Assembly (NCBI GenBank): GCA_900455155.1
Contig: UGUC01000001.1
Location: forward strand, 186,001-250,000
Length of the DNA stretch: 64,000 nucleotides
Origin: Providencia stuartii
Lineage (GTDB): Bacteria > Pseudomonadota > Gammaproteobacteria > Enterobacterales > Enterobacteriaceae
Reading direction: 5' to 3'
In this document: positions 50,060 through 60,563 of the stretch, in pieces
Layout of the letters: every line of letters starts with the position of its first letter
Numbering within the stretch: the stretch's first letter is position 1
Program-made: the position numbers and the translations under genes
The notes under the pieces: model-generated
Seen by the model: only the letters and a program-made list of their open reading frames with translations
Databases searched by the model: none
What the model was told of the DNA's origin: nothing

Positions 50060-51519
50060 TGTTGTGAATTCCTATCAAAAGTCATTTCCTGCTTGTCTTG
50101 CACCTTCTGTGCTAAACGATTGAGCAAATCGGGTTCCCAGTCCGATAACGAGTAATGTAATGCTGCGGTATGCAGTTGCTGATACAGGTTCTCAGCCATA
50201 TGCTGCATCCCCGCTTGTTCAAATAACTGGGCAGATAACAATTGGCTATAAAAACGTGCTCTCGGCTCGTTCGTAGAAGCGATAAAATTTTCGACCATTT
50301 TTAACGCTTCACTTAAGCCATGCTGTTCATAGCAATGTAAAATTTCTTGTTGTTCAGCTTGTAAACTGTGAGAACTCGTCGAGGCGTCGTGACTCGTTGA
50401 TTTTTGAGAAGCTGAAAGCCAAGACTGAACCTCTTCAGGCAAGAAAGGTGTCATGTCAGAAAAACTCAGTTTGGCTAAATCAGGTAATCGGTTTAAAAAC
50501 TGTTGCAACGCCTGAGCAATCGCAACACCCACCAGCGGATAGCCTAACTTTGTTGCAACTTGAGCAGCTAACATATGGCCTTCCAGCCAATAAGGCGATA
50601 ACGTTAAGCTTTGTTCAATGTTATTCAACAACGCCATTGATGGTTGCGCCATTTGGTTTTTGTAATCAATCACTCGGTCAGGAGAAACAGGAGCTAATGG
50701 CGTTTTTCCATCATTATTTGCCATCGGTAACGCATGAATGGAGTGCCAAATAGCATAGCGCCGTAAGCAATAACCTACCGCATCCGAAGGCGTTTGCTCA
50801 CATAACGCCTCAGCCACTTTAAGCAATGTCTGTTTCCACTGACGCTCATCCGTTTGGTTCACCTCAACTGTAGGTACTTTTGTTGCTGCCACCGGAGTCT
50901 GTGCTTGTTGAGTATTTTCTACTGTTCCCTTTTTATCTGTTGTTGGCTCTTCCGTTGCCACAACGATGACAGGTTCACTTTGTTCAATACGGCTGTAACC
51001 ACGGCTTAATGTATCGACTTCAGCGGATAAATTTGGGCATTTTTCATGCCAAGATTTAGCCAAAAAGGCAAAGGAGCCAAGAATATTGTCGCGCAAGTTA
51101 ATATCGGCTTGACGGCAAAAACTGTCTTGTACAGTTTCAAATCGTTTAAGGATTTGCCCTGCAAGCCGTTGTTTAAGCTTTATATTTTGCGGATAGCTAT
51201 TTTCCCAATAATGACGAACAAACTCCGCCAATAATTCAGCGGCTAAAGCTAGCTCATCAGCCTCTCCTGCATGTTGTAAGGTACGCAATAAGTGCACTAA
51301 TAAACGGAAGTCTTTCGTTTCATTAGCAAACAGTTGTAATGCCTTGCGCTGGATCTCCTCAATATTTAATTGAGCATGGCTAAGTGAGCCAAACTTAATC
51401 ATTTCGCCGTCAATGTATTCCCAATCAGGGTTATCATCGGCAATCGGTGCTGCTTGCTGGCTTTCTTCAAGGGGAGCTAATAGCTGCTCTTTCCATTTTA
51501 ATTGTGTATTAATCGTCAT
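50056..51519 (-). CDS. tssA: TssA (VasJ), sheath/baseplate assembly protein
   Basis: A 487-residue protein with an N-terminal ImpA_N domain (SHAQLNIEEIQRKALQLFA; VRHYWENSYPQ) and a C-terminal VasJ-type domain (WLEGHMLAAQVATKLGYPL; MAENLYQQLH). A Pro/Thr/Glu-rich linker lies at about 185-225. TssA helps recruit baseplate and tube-sheath components. The position between tagO and tssM matches vasJ of V. cholerae. No defect was seen. Confidence 0.9.
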   Translation of the reverse strand: MTINTQLKWKEQLLAPLEESQQAAPIADDNPDWEYIDGEMIKFGSLSHAQLNIEEIQRKALQLFANETKDFRLLVHLLRTLQHAGEADELALAAELLAEFVRHYWENSYPQNIKLKQRLAGQILKRFETVQDSFCRQADINLRDNILGSFAFLAKSWHEKCPNLSAEVDTLSRGYSRIEQSEPVIVVATEEPTTDKKGTVENTQQAQTPVAATKVPTVEVNQTDERQWKQTLLKVAEALCEQTPSDAVGYCLRRYAIWHSIHALPMANNDGKTPLAPVSPDRVIDYKNQMAQPSMALLNNIEQSLTLSPYWLEGHMLAAQVATKLGYPLVGVAIAQALQQFLNRLPDLAKLSFSDMTPFLPEEVQSWLSASQKSTSHDASTSSHSLQAEQQEILHCYEQHGLSEALKMVENFIASTNEPRARFYSQLLSAQLFEQAGMQHMAENLYQQLHTAALHYSLSDWEPDLLNRLAQKVQDKQEMTFDRNSQQ

Positions 51520-51524
51520 GATGC

Positions 51525-52178
51525 TTACCAGTGACAGGCCGTTCTTAGCGGTTTGATATCAGTTGAAATACCTGAAATATTGAAAGTTAGCCGGTCATTG
51601 TTTGCTAATTTCAACGTCAGTGTTTCACCGTTTAATAAACGTTTAATTTCATCAATGCCGGGAATGCCACGACTCGACTCCAATACATAACCGTTTTCAC
51701 GAAGAAACCAATCGGCAGTGAATTGCGTTTTGTCTGTCGTTAACATCACACTTCCCGCCTCCTGTTGGCGAGGGAGGGCAACCTGCAATCGAGTAATATT
51801 GTCGATACAACTGATCATCATGACTGGGCGAGGCGGCGCAAAACCAATCGCAGGGATAGTCATAATAACTGGGTAATTTCCTGTTTCAGGAAGGGTGACT
51901 AAAAACCCCGCGCTATTATCTTCTCGTTGCATTTCATGCTCCATTGCCTGGCGCCATGCTTTACCCATTTGACTCGGGTCAAAAGGTGTCTGTGCAGGTG
52001 AGTCGGCCATGATTTGGTCATAGCATGCAAGACGGATCAGTTGAGACGACTCAAGGCGGCACTCTGAAAGCGCCTGAGCCAGTGCTTGCGGATTTGTTTT
52101 TTCCGCTGAGGCAGTGGTGACGACGAATAAAGAGGTCATCAACCACAATGTAAGCGGTGAAATATTCATCTCATGCAC
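51525..52178 (-). CDS. tagO: TagO/VasI, type VI secretion-associated periplasmic protein
   Basis: A 217-residue exported protein. The signal peptide (LWLMTSLFVVTTASA) is followed by a Cys-containing start of the mature part (ALSECRLESSQLIRLACYDQ) typical of the TagO/VasI family, and a beta-rich C-terminal part. Its role is not firmly known. It overlaps the vasH-like gene by 13 bases. The start may be at either Met1 or Met4. Confidence 0.82.
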   Translation of the reverse strand: MHEMNISPLTLWLMTSLFVVTTASAEKTNPQALAQALSECRLESSQLIRLACYDQIMADSPAQTPFDPSQMGKAWRQAMEHEMQREDNSAGFLVTLPETGNYPVIMTIPAIGFAPPRPVMMISCIDNITRLQVALPRQQEAGSVMLTTDKTQFTADWFLRENGYVLESSRGIPGIDEIKRLLNGETLTLKLANNDRLTFNISGISTDIKPLRTACHW

Positions 52179-52963
52179 CCGTATTTTTTCAATTTGTATA
52201 TTAGGGACCGTTTCGATAAATTCAGACTCGTTGCCATCGTATCTAAATCACCATTAACCTGTTGTTGTCGGTCTTTTAAAATTTGCTCTTCGTAACGTTC
52301 AGTTGCCACGGTTAAGTCATCAATCTCTCTAAAATCAGAGAAATGGTGACTCGCAACAGGTGGAGCTGACGTCGTTAACATATTCACAGCTGCCTGTAGT
52401 TGCCGTTCACGATCTTGTTGTAGTGAATTAAGGTATTGCAGGTGAGAAATCTTCTGCTGAGTCAAAGATAATTCGAGGAGACTTTTCAACTGATGGTGAA
52501 ATAACGCACAATAAATAGGGAAAATTCCTTGCTCATAACTCTCCGTATTGAGTGATTTCCCAAACAAAATAATAGCTCCGCAAATTTTATGACGTAAATC
52601 TGTTAATGGGAGGCTATACAGCCCTGTACCTATTGGTAATTCAGCCACAAATTGGCGAAACCTATTATCATTGATGTGAATTCCTTGATTCAGGTTCTCC
52701 CATAGGACACTTTCACCCCTTGATATCAACTGAATCAAAGGGTGGTCAGCATCGCTGATCTCGACATCCAAATGCCCTTGTTCTACTTCATTTGATTGCT
52801 TAATACTCCAACTCTGTAAGCAATTTTCAGGTCGGTTAATTAATGACACAATCAGTGCGCTAAATGGACTGCGTGTAAAGCTAAACGTTAAAAATTGGCT
52901 CGCTAACACATCCAAATTAGTGCATTCAAGTAAGGCTAAGGCATTTTTCAGTCGTGATTTCAT
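52166..52963 (-). CDS. VasH-like regulator lacking the AAA+ domain
   Basis: A 265-residue protein in the position of VasH, the sigma54 activator of the V. cholerae cluster. The N-terminal part (about 20-165) looks like a GAF-type sensor domain (GTGLYSLPLTDLRHKICGAI). The last 45 or so residues contain a Fis-type helix-turn-helix (LDTMATSLNLSKRSLIYKLKKYG). The central AAA+ domain is absent: there is no Walker A, no GAFTGA and no Walker B. It therefore cannot activate sigma54 in the usual way. It may bind DNA as a repressor or accessory factor, or have a structural role. It overlaps clpV and tagO, so it is a resident gene with no sign of decay. Confidence 0.75.
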   Translation of the reverse strand: MKSRLKNALALLECTNLDVLASQFLTFSFTRSPFSALIVSLINRPENCLQSWSIKQSNEVEQGHLDVEISDADHPLIQLISRGESVLWENLNQGIHINDNRFRQFVAELPIGTGLYSLPLTDLRHKICGAIILFGKSLNTESYEQGIFPIYCALFHHQLKSLLELSLTQQKISHLQYLNSLQQDRERQLQAAVNMLTTSAPPVASHHFSDFREIDDLTVATERYEEQILKDRQQQVNGDLDTMATSLNLSKRSLIYKLKKYGCMR

Positions 52964-55575
52964 AGTTCAGCATTCACCGTCGCAACGAACTCATCGTTCT
53001 GTGTTGATAATTGAATGTGATTAATGTCTTCATTTTTTGCGCTGTGCTGTAGTAGCAGTAGCGATAACGGTGGTAACAGTGCGCCATCGATGATGGATTC
53101 TAATATCCGCGCACCATTCTCCGCACGAGAAGCACGACGTAAGATCTCTGTAGGTACACTGTCATCGACCACAACTTCCGCACCAAAACGCTGTTCAAGT
53201 AACGAAATCAGACGAGCTAACTTGCCACCGACAATTTGCTGAAGGATCTCTTGAGATAATGGTAAATAAGGAACCACTTCCATACGTGCCAGCAGTGCAG
53301 GTTTGAAAAATGCGGTTAATTCCGGATAAAGCGCATCTTGCAACTCATCAGGCTTATCTGCATAGGCAGTAATGATTTGGTCGCCTAGATTAGACGTTAG
53401 GAAGAAAGCGACATTTTTGCAGTCAATAATTCGCCCTTCCCCATCGGCTAATTCACCTTTATCAAAGGCTTGATAGAATAGATTCAGAACATCAGGATGG
53501 GCTTTTTCAACTTCATCCAATAAAACAACAGAATAAGGCTTTTGGCGGATCGCTTCTGTCAGTACGCCGCCTTCACCATAACCAACATAACCTGGAGGTG
53601 AACCGATCAGCCGTGAAACTGTATGTTTCTCTTGGAACTCTGACATATTGATTGTCGTTAAATATTGCGTTCCACCAAACATCAGTTGTGCTATTTGAAT
53701 AACCGTTTCTGTTTTACCGACACCACTTGGCCCCGCCAATAAAAATGCACCTAACGGTCGACCTGGGCGTCGTAAGTCAGCGCGAGCAGTTAACAAATGC
53801 TTATGTAAGCACTCAATCGCTAATGATTGCCCTTTGATTGTTTGTTCTAAATAAACGGGTAACTCCGTTACCACTGATAGAGCATCTTGCGATAAACGAT
53901 TTAAAGGTACCCCCGTCCATTCAGCAATAACGGCAGCAATTTGTTTTTTATCGACATGTGGCGAGACTAATAAATGCTGTTCATGTAGCTCATTCAATTG
54001 CTCATTTAATTGTTTAAGCTGCTCTTTTAATACCAAACTGTCGTTAGTTGGAAGCTCTTCACTTTGGTCGCTGTCCAGTAGCTGCGCTCTTAATGCAATA
54101 ATTTGAGAAACAATCTCTTGCTGGGTTTCCCACGCGGTTTGTAGCTCCTCAACCTGAGCATTGATAGTTTCAGCCTGTTCAGCTAGTGCACTCAGACGCG
54201 AACTATGGTCATTAAGCCCCAATTGTTGTTCACGTTGTAGCACATCCGTTTCCATACCAATCTGATGAAGTTCCGTTTTCAGCAACGAGAGCTTTTTCGG
54301 CGGTGAAGATAAGTTGATAGCCGCACGAGCCCCCGCCGTATCAAGTACATCAATCGCTTTATCTGGGAGTTGGCGACCTGATAGGTAGCGCTCACTTAAC
54401 TCAGCACTCGCACGCAATGCTTCATCATCAATAAAGACCTTATGCGCTTTTTCATAAATAGAGCGTAGGCCACGCATGATGATGACTGCTTCTGCCGCCG
54501 TTGGCTCTTTAACTTGAACAAGTTGGAAACGGCGCGCAAGGGCAGCATCTTTTTCGAAATACTTTTTGTATTCACTCCATGTTGTCGCCGCGATAGTACG
54601 TAATTCACCGCGAGCCAAGGCGGGTTTTAATAGGTTGGAGACATCCAATCCACCTTGTTGGTTACCCGCACCAATTAAGGTATGTGCTTCATCAATAAAC
54701 AAAATGATAGGATGAGGTGATTGACTCACTTCCTGCATAATGCCTTTGAAGCGTTTTTCAAATTCACCTTTGACCGCAGCACCCGCTTGTAAAGCACCAA
54801 GGTCTAAAGTAAGTAATTCACACCCACGTAATTTTTCAGGGATTTCACCTGCAATAATACGCAATGCCAATCCTTCGATTAGGGCGCTTTTACCTACCCC
54901 CGGCTCTCCCACAACCACGGGGTTGTTTTTACGACGACGACACAAGATATCGATCATTAAATCAATTTCATGATCACGGCATAAAACAGGGTCTAATTGG
55001 TTATCACGCGCTTGCTGAGTCATATTTTGCGTGAACTTCGCCAGTAAAGAGTCCGCAGGACGACTCTCTCCAGATTGTTTTTCTGCTTCAGTCAGTGGTG
55101 CTTCAGCCGAACCCGCAGTCCAACTATCAAAATTCAGTCGCAGTTGTTCACGATTTACTTGTGATAATAAGTCAGCAACTGGTTTTGACAGATAACGTAA
55201 TGGCATCTGCAAAAGGGTTAAAAACAGAGTACCAGAGCGTAATTCACTGTGGTTATATTCTGTCGAGGCTAATAACCAACTGTCTTTCATCCATTCAATC
55301 AATAACGGAGAAAAACTCGGATAGCTTTGAGTAATCGCATGATGTGGCGGAATTTGTACTTCTAACAATTCAACAAGTGCGACTAAATCCAGATCCGCTT
55401 TATGGCTAATTAAGCGAATATCCGTCAATGGTGTTTCGACCAGTTGTTGCAAAAATTGCGATACCGTAATTTCAGGCTGCTGATGGCTCACACAATAAGC
55501 CGCAGCACTTTCTAACGCATGCTTCGCGATAGGGTGAAGACGGTTAACGAGTGTCGAAAGATCAATTTGAATCAT
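52960..55575 (-). CDS. clpV: TssH/ClpV, sheath-disassembly ATPase
   Basis: An 871-residue AAA+ unfoldase that recycles contracted TssBC sheaths. The ClpN-like N domain (about 1-160) is followed by AAA1 (Walker [10 protein letters not shown], Walker [14 protein letters not shown]), a coiled-coil middle region and AAA2 (Walker [10 protein letters not shown], Walker [12 protein letters not shown]). It ends with the D2-small domain. The N-terminal extension typical of ClpV rather than ClpB is present. The stop overlaps the vasH-like start (ATGA). Confidence 0.95.
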   Translation of the reverse strand: MIQIDLSTLVNRLHPIAKHALESAAAYCVSHQQPEITVSQFLQQLVETPLTDIRLISHKADLDLVALVELLEVQIPPHHAITQSYPSFSPLLIEWMKDSWLLASTEYNHSELRSGTLFLTLLQMPLRYLSKPVADLLSQVNREQLRLNFDSWTAGSAEAPLTEAEKQSGESRPADSLLAKFTQNMTQQARDNQLDPVLCRDHEIDLMIDILCRRRKNNPVVVGEPGVGKSALIEGLALRIIAGEIPEKLRGCELLTLDLGALQAGAAVKGEFEKRFKGIMQEVSQSPHPIILFIDEAHTLIGAGNQQGGLDVSNLLKPALARGELRTIAATTWSEYKKYFEKDAALARRFQLVQVKEPTAAEAVIIMRGLRSIYEKAHKVFIDDEALRASAELSERYLSGRQLPDKAIDVLDTAGARAAINLSSPPKKLSLLKTELHQIGMETDVLQREQQLGLNDHSSRLSALAEQAETINAQVEELQTAWETQQEIVSQIIALRAQLLDSDQSEELPTNDSLVLKEQLKQLNEQLNELHEQHLLVSPHVDKKQIAAVIAEWTGVPLNRLSQDALSVVTELPVYLEQTIKGQSLAIECLHKHLLTARADLRRPGRPLGAFLLAGPSGVGKTETVIQIAQLMFGGTQYLTTINMSEFQEKHTVSRLIGSPPGYVGYGEGGVLTEAIRQKPYSVVLLDEVEKAHPDVLNLFYQAFDKGELADGEGRIIDCKNVAFFLTSNLGDQIITAYADKPDELQDALYPELTAFFKPALLARMEVVPYLPLSQEILQQIVGGKLARLISLLEQRFGAEVVVDDSVPTEILRRASRAENGARILESIIDGALLPPLSLLLLQHSAKNEDINHIQLSTQNDEFVATVNAEL

Positions 55576-55583
55576 AGTGCATC

Positions 55584-56339
55584 CTAGCCGAGTAAAGTAT
55601 TAAGCTGTTCCACGATACTGAGTGTTTGATGATTCAGTCGGGATGAATAAATGCTGTAAATAATTGCCGCTAAGATAACGGCGCCAAGAATGACGTAGCG
55701 AACACCAAAGCGCCGGCCTAAACGGTAGCGATGGTGTTTATTCCCCCCTTCATCAAAAAGGATAACGGGTTTTGCTTCGCCTCTAAGTTGCTGAATCTGT
55801 TTCTGTAACCGTCTGAGTAAATGGTTAAATTCATCACTATGCCCTGTTGTCACTTTGTAGCGACCACGATAGCCAAGGCACAAACACAAATAGATAAATT
55901 CCAGCAAATCGAGATAGCGTTTAGGCTCACCGAGTAACCGCTCAATTAATACAAAAACCTTTTCACCACCCCAAGATTCATTATGGAAGTGTACTAATAA
56001 CGACTGTTTAACCCAGCCGTTGTCTTGGTTCCAACCTAATCCCAATGCTGTTTCATCAATAAAGGTGCATAGAACATAGCGAAATGAAACAATAGCCCCA
56101 GGTTCATAACCTTGGGTTTGTAGTTGTTGCTCTATTGAGGTGATATCGGTCACCACCTGCTGATATAACTTTTCCGAAAGAGGGGTTTCTGACATCGCTT
56201 TCATTCTGAGAACCATCCCAAGCAATGGCGTCGCAGCATCAATCATTGGATTGATGCTATTCCCCCGCAAAGGCAACTGATAATTTTTTTGCAAGTTGCC
56301 CTGTTCGGCATAGTCATTAAGGAAAGCTGCATTAGTCAT
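55584..56339 (-). CDS. tssL: TssL (DotU/VasF), inner-membrane complex subunit
   Basis: A 251-residue protein of the IcmH/DotU family. The helical cytoplasmic domain (RYVLCTFIDETALGLGWNQ; ESWGGEKVFVLIERLL; YLDLLEFIYLCLCLGYRGRY) is followed by one C-terminal membrane segment (YVILGAVILAAIIYSIY). There is no fused OmpA-like peptidoglycan domain. It overlaps tssK by eight bases and pairs with TssM in the membrane complex. Confidence 0.94.
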   Translation of the reverse strand: MTNAAFLNDYAEQGNLQKNYQLPLRGNSINPMIDAATPLLGMVLRMKAMSETPLSEKLYQQVVTDITSIEQQLQTQGYEPGAIVSFRYVLCTFIDETALGLGWNQDNGWVKQSLLVHFHNESWGGEKVFVLIERLLGEPKRYLDLLEFIYLCLCLGYRGRYKVTTGHSDEFNHLLRRLQKQIQQLRGEAKPVILFDEGGNKHHRYRLGRRFGVRYVILGAVILAAIIYSIYSSRLNHQTLSIVEQLNTLLG

Positions 56340-57690
56340 TGTCTATTCCGCCTCTTACCGCCCAAAGTTGAATATCAAGCTCAGGGAAATTGCCAGAAAC
56401 GTGGAATGCCATATTGGAGTGCTGCTTAATTTCCTGCCAAACATCGCCACTTCTATCTAATTCGAAGTAGTTATAACCAGAGTGATAAGGTAATTGACGT
56501 GGTGCCGTTGATAATGGAATCAATTTCACACCTGGGATCTGCACGCTGACCACTTTACGAATATTGCTCACTGAAGAGATCTTCGATTGTTGTGGGAACA
56601 GTTGACGTAACTGTTCTTGTGGCATATTCGCTTTGACCGCAATAATAAATTCTGCTTTTTGCAGTAACTGCTTATCATGGATCGTCGCAACACGAATACC
56701 GTGCTCTTGCGTATCTAATGGAATTGGAATTGCGCGAGGTGTTAACACCACACTCAGTGCTTCCCTAATATCTTTGATGAGTGGGATATAGCTTTCAGAT
56801 AAATTGAAATGTTTATATTTAGCCACAGAATCAGGTAAACGAGAGGTATTAGTGAACGTTTGTAATTCACCACACAATTCGAGCAAATCTCTAAACAGTT
56901 TTTCCGGATGAATAACCGGCTCTTGCGCATAATGCGAATACAATGGATAGGTACGATTTAATACCTGCAACATCATAAATTCTGCTACATCCGCGACACC
57001 TTGTTGCCCTGGGGAGCCAATACGTAACGCAATTTGTTTACCGCGCTCATATAAAGCACCATGAATTTCATTCAGGAACTCATTTAGCATTGGTGAGATA
57101 CGCACATTCAAACACGTTGGAATAAAGTCATTCTCAAGTGTTAAGCTGCCATCAGCACCACGTTCCCTAATTTTACAAATAGGCAAAGTGACGTAAGCAT
57201 CCATCTCTTTGGAGCCTTGCTTCAGGATCGGTCTTAATTTGGCCACATTGATCGTACTGACATCCCCACCTTCCGTATGCAGGTCGCGAACATCTTCCAT
57301 ACTGTCGCTATAACGTGATAACAAGCGGTTACCACTATGTTCAGTCGACACTTCATTGACCGTGCTATTCACTAAGGGAAATGCAAGGTAAACGATATTG
57401 TTATCACCATCACTAATATTTTTAATATCAATAGGTTGAGGAAGAATATCTTGATGAGGCATAGAAAAGATCGTGCCGTCAGGCATCACACCTGAAGCTT
57501 CCTTGATACCAATACGACCTAAGCTATACAATTCATCACTCAGAATTAACGAACTGAGCCCCCAAAAATGAGAAATATAGCTCTTCAGTATGCTTTCAGT
57601 AATATAGTCTTGATGACGCTGTTGCTGCTGAAAATGCTGAGGCTTAATAAATAAACCTTCACGCCAAATCACTCTATTTTTTGTCGACAT
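56332..57690 (-). CDS. tssK: TssK (VasE), baseplate adaptor
   Basis: A 452-residue protein that links the baseplate to the TssJLM membrane complex. The start RVIWREGLFIKPQHFQQQQR is the family signature. I choose the ATG at 57690 (MSTKNRV), just past the tssJ stop, with AGAGGAAG upstream. In-frame Mets at 57699 and 57726 lie inside tssJ. It overlaps tssL. Confidence 0.93.
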   Translation of the reverse strand: MSTKNRVIWREGLFIKPQHFQQQQRHQDYITESILKSYISHFWGLSSLILSDELYSLGRIGIKEASGVMPDGTIFSMPHQDILPQPIDIKNISDGDNNIVYLAFPLVNSTVNEVSTEHSGNRLLSRYSDSMEDVRDLHTEGGDVSTINVAKLRPILKQGSKEMDAYVTLPICKIRERGADGSLTLENDFIPTCLNVRISPMLNEFLNEIHGALYERGKQIALRIGSPGQQGVADVAEFMMLQVLNRTYPLYSHYAQEPVIHPEKLFRDLLELCGELQTFTNTSRLPDSVAKYKHFNLSESYIPLIKDIREALSVVLTPRAIPIPLDTQEHGIRVATIHDKQLLQKAEFIIAVKANMPQEQLRQLFPQQSKISSVSNIRKVVSVQIPGVKLIPLSTAPRQLPYHSGYNYFELDRSGDVWQEIKQHSNMAFHVSGNFPELDIQLWAVRGGIDND

Positions 57691-57691
57691 A

Positions 57692-58246
57692 TTAGTCATC
57701 TTCCTCTTGTCTAAATTCGATTTCATTTCCTCTGATATGAGCTAGGAGGAAGTAATGGCGTCCTTTTCCACGTGCCTTAACAATTTTTTTCCATTCCGCG
57801 TTATCAGGGTCTGAGTAGTAACCAATGACCCCGATATAACGATTGTCTGGATATAGCTCAATGTCAGGTAGCGGCTTGTATTGCCCAGGTAAAATGGTGT
57901 AGTCCTGATGGTCGATATAGTTTTTTTTCAGTACCTTTTCGAGATCCCCATCTTTCTCTTCAATCTGGTCAAAATCGAGCGCAGCAAACAATGAATCTTC
58001 ATTCATGTAGACAATCTGTAGATTCAGTGGCGTTGCTTCACCATCCTGATTTGGGTTGATGTTGGGCTCAGCCAAGATAGTCAACGATATCGTTGATGGC
58101 CTATCTTGTGGCGGCCCGATAGGAATCGAAGGGTCTAATATGACTTGACCTATTTTGGATACAGCTTCCAATGGCTTAGTACATCCACTAAGCGCCATCA
58201 TTGAAAAGAGTAAAAATAGGTATCCTAGTAAGGTTTTCGCACGCAT
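57692..58246 (-). CDS. tssJ: TssJ (VasD), outer-membrane lipoprotein
   Basis: A lipoprotein anchoring the membrane complex in the outer membrane. The signal sequence ends with the lipobox LSGC, followed by TKPLEAVSKIGQVILDP. The transthyretin-like domain has ISLTILAEPNINPN and IQVVYM-type segments. From the ATG at 58246 (MRAKTLL) it is 184 residues. An in-frame ATG at 58261 overlaps the fha gene and adds five residues. Confidence 0.92.
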   Translation of the reverse strand: MRAKTLLGYLFLLFSMMALSGCTKPLEAVSKIGQVILDPSIPIGPPQDRPSTISLTILAEPNINPNQDGEATPLNLQIVYMNEDSLFAALDFDQIEEKDGDLEKVLKKNYIDHQDYTILPGQYKPLPDIELYPDNRYIGVIGYYSDPDNAEWKKIVKARGKGRHYFLLAHIRGNEIEFRQEEDD

Positions 58247-58247
58247 A

Positions 58248-59519
58248 TTATGCTTCCTCAAGCCCTTTTCTTAAGGCTCTGTCATAGGCATGGGTATAGA
58301 CTTCATAGAACAACTTTTCAAAACCTTGCTGGCGAGAAGATGACAGCTCTTTATAGTAGTTGGTGTACATTTCCCATGCCCAAGCATCGTTTGTCGAAGA
58401 GTTATCTGAAGCACGGCGATAGTGCGCGAAACGATTTAAAAGGTGTTCAGGAGAGAAAGCAGCCAACATCGTTGAAAGTGCCGTCGAAATAGCTTCTTGG
58501 TTTGCTCGATAATGCAACTGAATGTTATGCAAACTTTCTGCTACCGCTGAAGGGGCTGATAAATGAACGGGACTACGTTCGTCCGTAAACATCAACTTCA
58601 TTGTTTCTTCATAACTACTGTTTAAACGCAATGGGTTATCTTCAATTGGTCTAAGTTGCTTATCTTGCAGGCTTTCTTGCTGTTGCTGTAATGCCAATAA
58701 ACCTTCGATGGCGGAGCGAATAGTCTTCCCTAGCTCCACTAGAAAATCGTTCGCTTGTTGTGAAGTTTGTAAATTTAAATGAATACCAAGCCCTTGCATT
58801 AAAGGGTTTACAGCCACATGCTCAATGTCTGTGATAGTGTCATCAAGTGTTGGTGTGATTTTTGGTAAATCCATAAATTCCTGAACCATGGTATTCCCTT
58901 GATTATCTGAAAATGGGGAGGTGACTGAGTGCGTTAAGTGTGCTTCATTCATTAATAATGGGTCTGAAGCTTGCTTATTTTTCTGAGAAATTAAGCTAAG
59001 ACTCTCATTTTCTAAGGCTTGAAGCGGATCATACGTTAGGGACCCTTGAACGGTCGGAGCAAGCTCATACTCCTCTTGCTCATAAGATTGAGTCGGTGTG
59101 GTATTAAATAGAGAATCTAATGGATTACTATCGCTAGAAACCAGTGATTGAGGGGTGACAGCCATTAAGTCTTCTGCTGGTTGTCCAGTAAGATTCACAT
59201 TAACAGACAATTTAAGCTGACCAATTTTGATCTGGTCACCATGAGCAAGCCGTACCGCATCAAGATGAAGAGGTACAATCGCATTATTAACATAAACTGA
59301 TTCTGTATTGGTCTTAATGCAAAAGTGCTTATCCTTCCAAAGAATAGTGCATTGCACTGGTGCCACGGAATTTTGGTTATCTTGAATCTGCCACTGGCAC
59401 TGTGCGCTACTGCCTATTTGCCCGCCATCTTGTGAAAATGTCATACTCGAAACATAACCGCTTTCGAGTAATTCACTATTAATCAGGCGAAATGAAATTG
59501 TCGGTAAATACTTATCCAT
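58248..59519 (-). CDS. FHA-domain protein (TagH/VasC)
   Basis: A 423-residue scaffold protein with an N-terminal forkhead-associated domain (about residues 25-110: GGQIGSSAQCQW, VYVNNAIVPLHLD, LAHGDQIKIGQLKLSV). An acidic linker and a C-terminal TagH-type domain (FLVELGKTIRSAIEGLLAL; FEKLFYEVYTHAYDRALR) follow. In V. cholerae the homologue (VasC/Fha) is required for secretion. No kinase or phosphatase gene (PpkA/PppA) is seen nearby in this window. Confidence 0.9.
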   Translation of the reverse strand: MDKYLPTISFRLINSELLESGYVSSMTFSQDGGQIGSSAQCQWQIQDNQNSVAPVQCTILWKDKHFCIKTNTESVYVNNAIVPLHLDAVRLAHGDQIKIGQLKLSVNVNLTGQPAEDLMAVTPQSLVSSDSNPLDSLFNTTPTQSYEQEEYELAPTVQGSLTYDPLQALENESLSLISQKNKQASDPLLMNEAHLTHSVTSPFSDNQGNTMVQEFMDLPKITPTLDDTITDIEHVAVNPLMQGLGIHLNLQTSQQANDFLVELGKTIRSAIEGLLALQQQQESLQDKQLRPIEDNPLRLNSSYEETMKLMFTDERSPVHLSAPSAVAESLHNIQLHYRANQEAISTALSTMLAAFSPEHLLNRFAHYRRASDNSSTNDAWAWEMYTNYYKELSSSRQQGFEKLFYEVYTHAYDRALRKGLEEA

Positions 59520-59524
59520 GCGAT

Positions 59525-60563
59525 TTATTCCAGTACAGTAATGGTGACATTAGGTTGTTTCTCAGGTTTACCTAAAAAGCTTTGCCACCCTAATTGATTG
59601 TGTTGTTTCTGGCCTAAACGGATCCCTTCAGCTTGTTTTTCAGCAATATTGAGCCGTAAGTCCCATGCCAACTGCTCATGGAAGATGTAAGAGACAAAAG
59701 CGACAAGAGGTAAAAAATTAGCTCCATTAGGCAGAAAGGACATATAACGCTCGAGTGATAATTCACTGATTTCGACGGTACATTTGCCATTACAATCATA
59801 GATATGCCCACCCAAACTAAAGTTATCGCCCAATAACATACGGGGCTGCGATTTCTTCCCAGCCTGATGAGAAATCACACCTAACCGATTTTGTTGATTT
59901 TCAGGAATAGGTACTTTACGAGTTTCCCAACCGATAACTTCAACGTGTTCGAGATCGAAACAGTGGGCAATTAAACTACTGATAACATCGGGAGAACGGC
60001 TTGGACTCGCTAAAAGCCCAGCGTAGGCCAACATCTTACTGTGATTGATATGAACTCTTTCTCTGTTGACTTCATTCCCTAAGCCAACCAACGAAAACAT
60101 ATAGCGAGAAAATGAATCAACTCCCTCATTTTCAAAGCAAATGTAGTAACGGTATTTACGCCAAATACGATGTAAAAGCGTGACTAAACGGTGATTAAAA
60201 AGGTTCAAATAATCTGTCACGCTAGGTTGTTGTTGGGCATCTTCCCAAGCAAAAATCATCCAGATAATAGCTCGGTAACGGAGACTGACTACCGTGTAAC
60301 CCCAAGAAGGAGACTTCAAGCTCAAACTGCCCGTTTTGATTCTTTTTGACCGAGATGACATCTCTCGTAGGAAAAGCAATATTTGCACAGGACTTAAAAC
60401 GAATTATTTCATCCGTTGTTTCCTGCGTGGTTGTGCTTTTACCTTGTAACTTATTAAGTAGTTCAACAAGTTGATAAAAACTATATTCAGTAACAGAATT
60501 GCCAGCTTCATCTAGCCAGCGCGCTATCACTTCAGTATTTGCTGATTGATTTGTGCTGGCCAC
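59525..60563 (-). CDS. tssG: TssG (VasB), baseplate wedge protein (one frameshift)
   Basis: A baseplate protein that forms the wedge with TssE, TssF and TssK. It starts ARWLDEAGNSVTEYSFYQLVELL, has a typical GLHGSQSPLPSYYLDDF motif, and ends with PNVTITVLE. The frame breaks at A5 60251-60255 (minus T5). With four T's it reads YYLDDFAWEDAQQQP, giving 345 residues. Its start overlaps the repaired tssF end by 37 bases. Confidence 0.92.
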
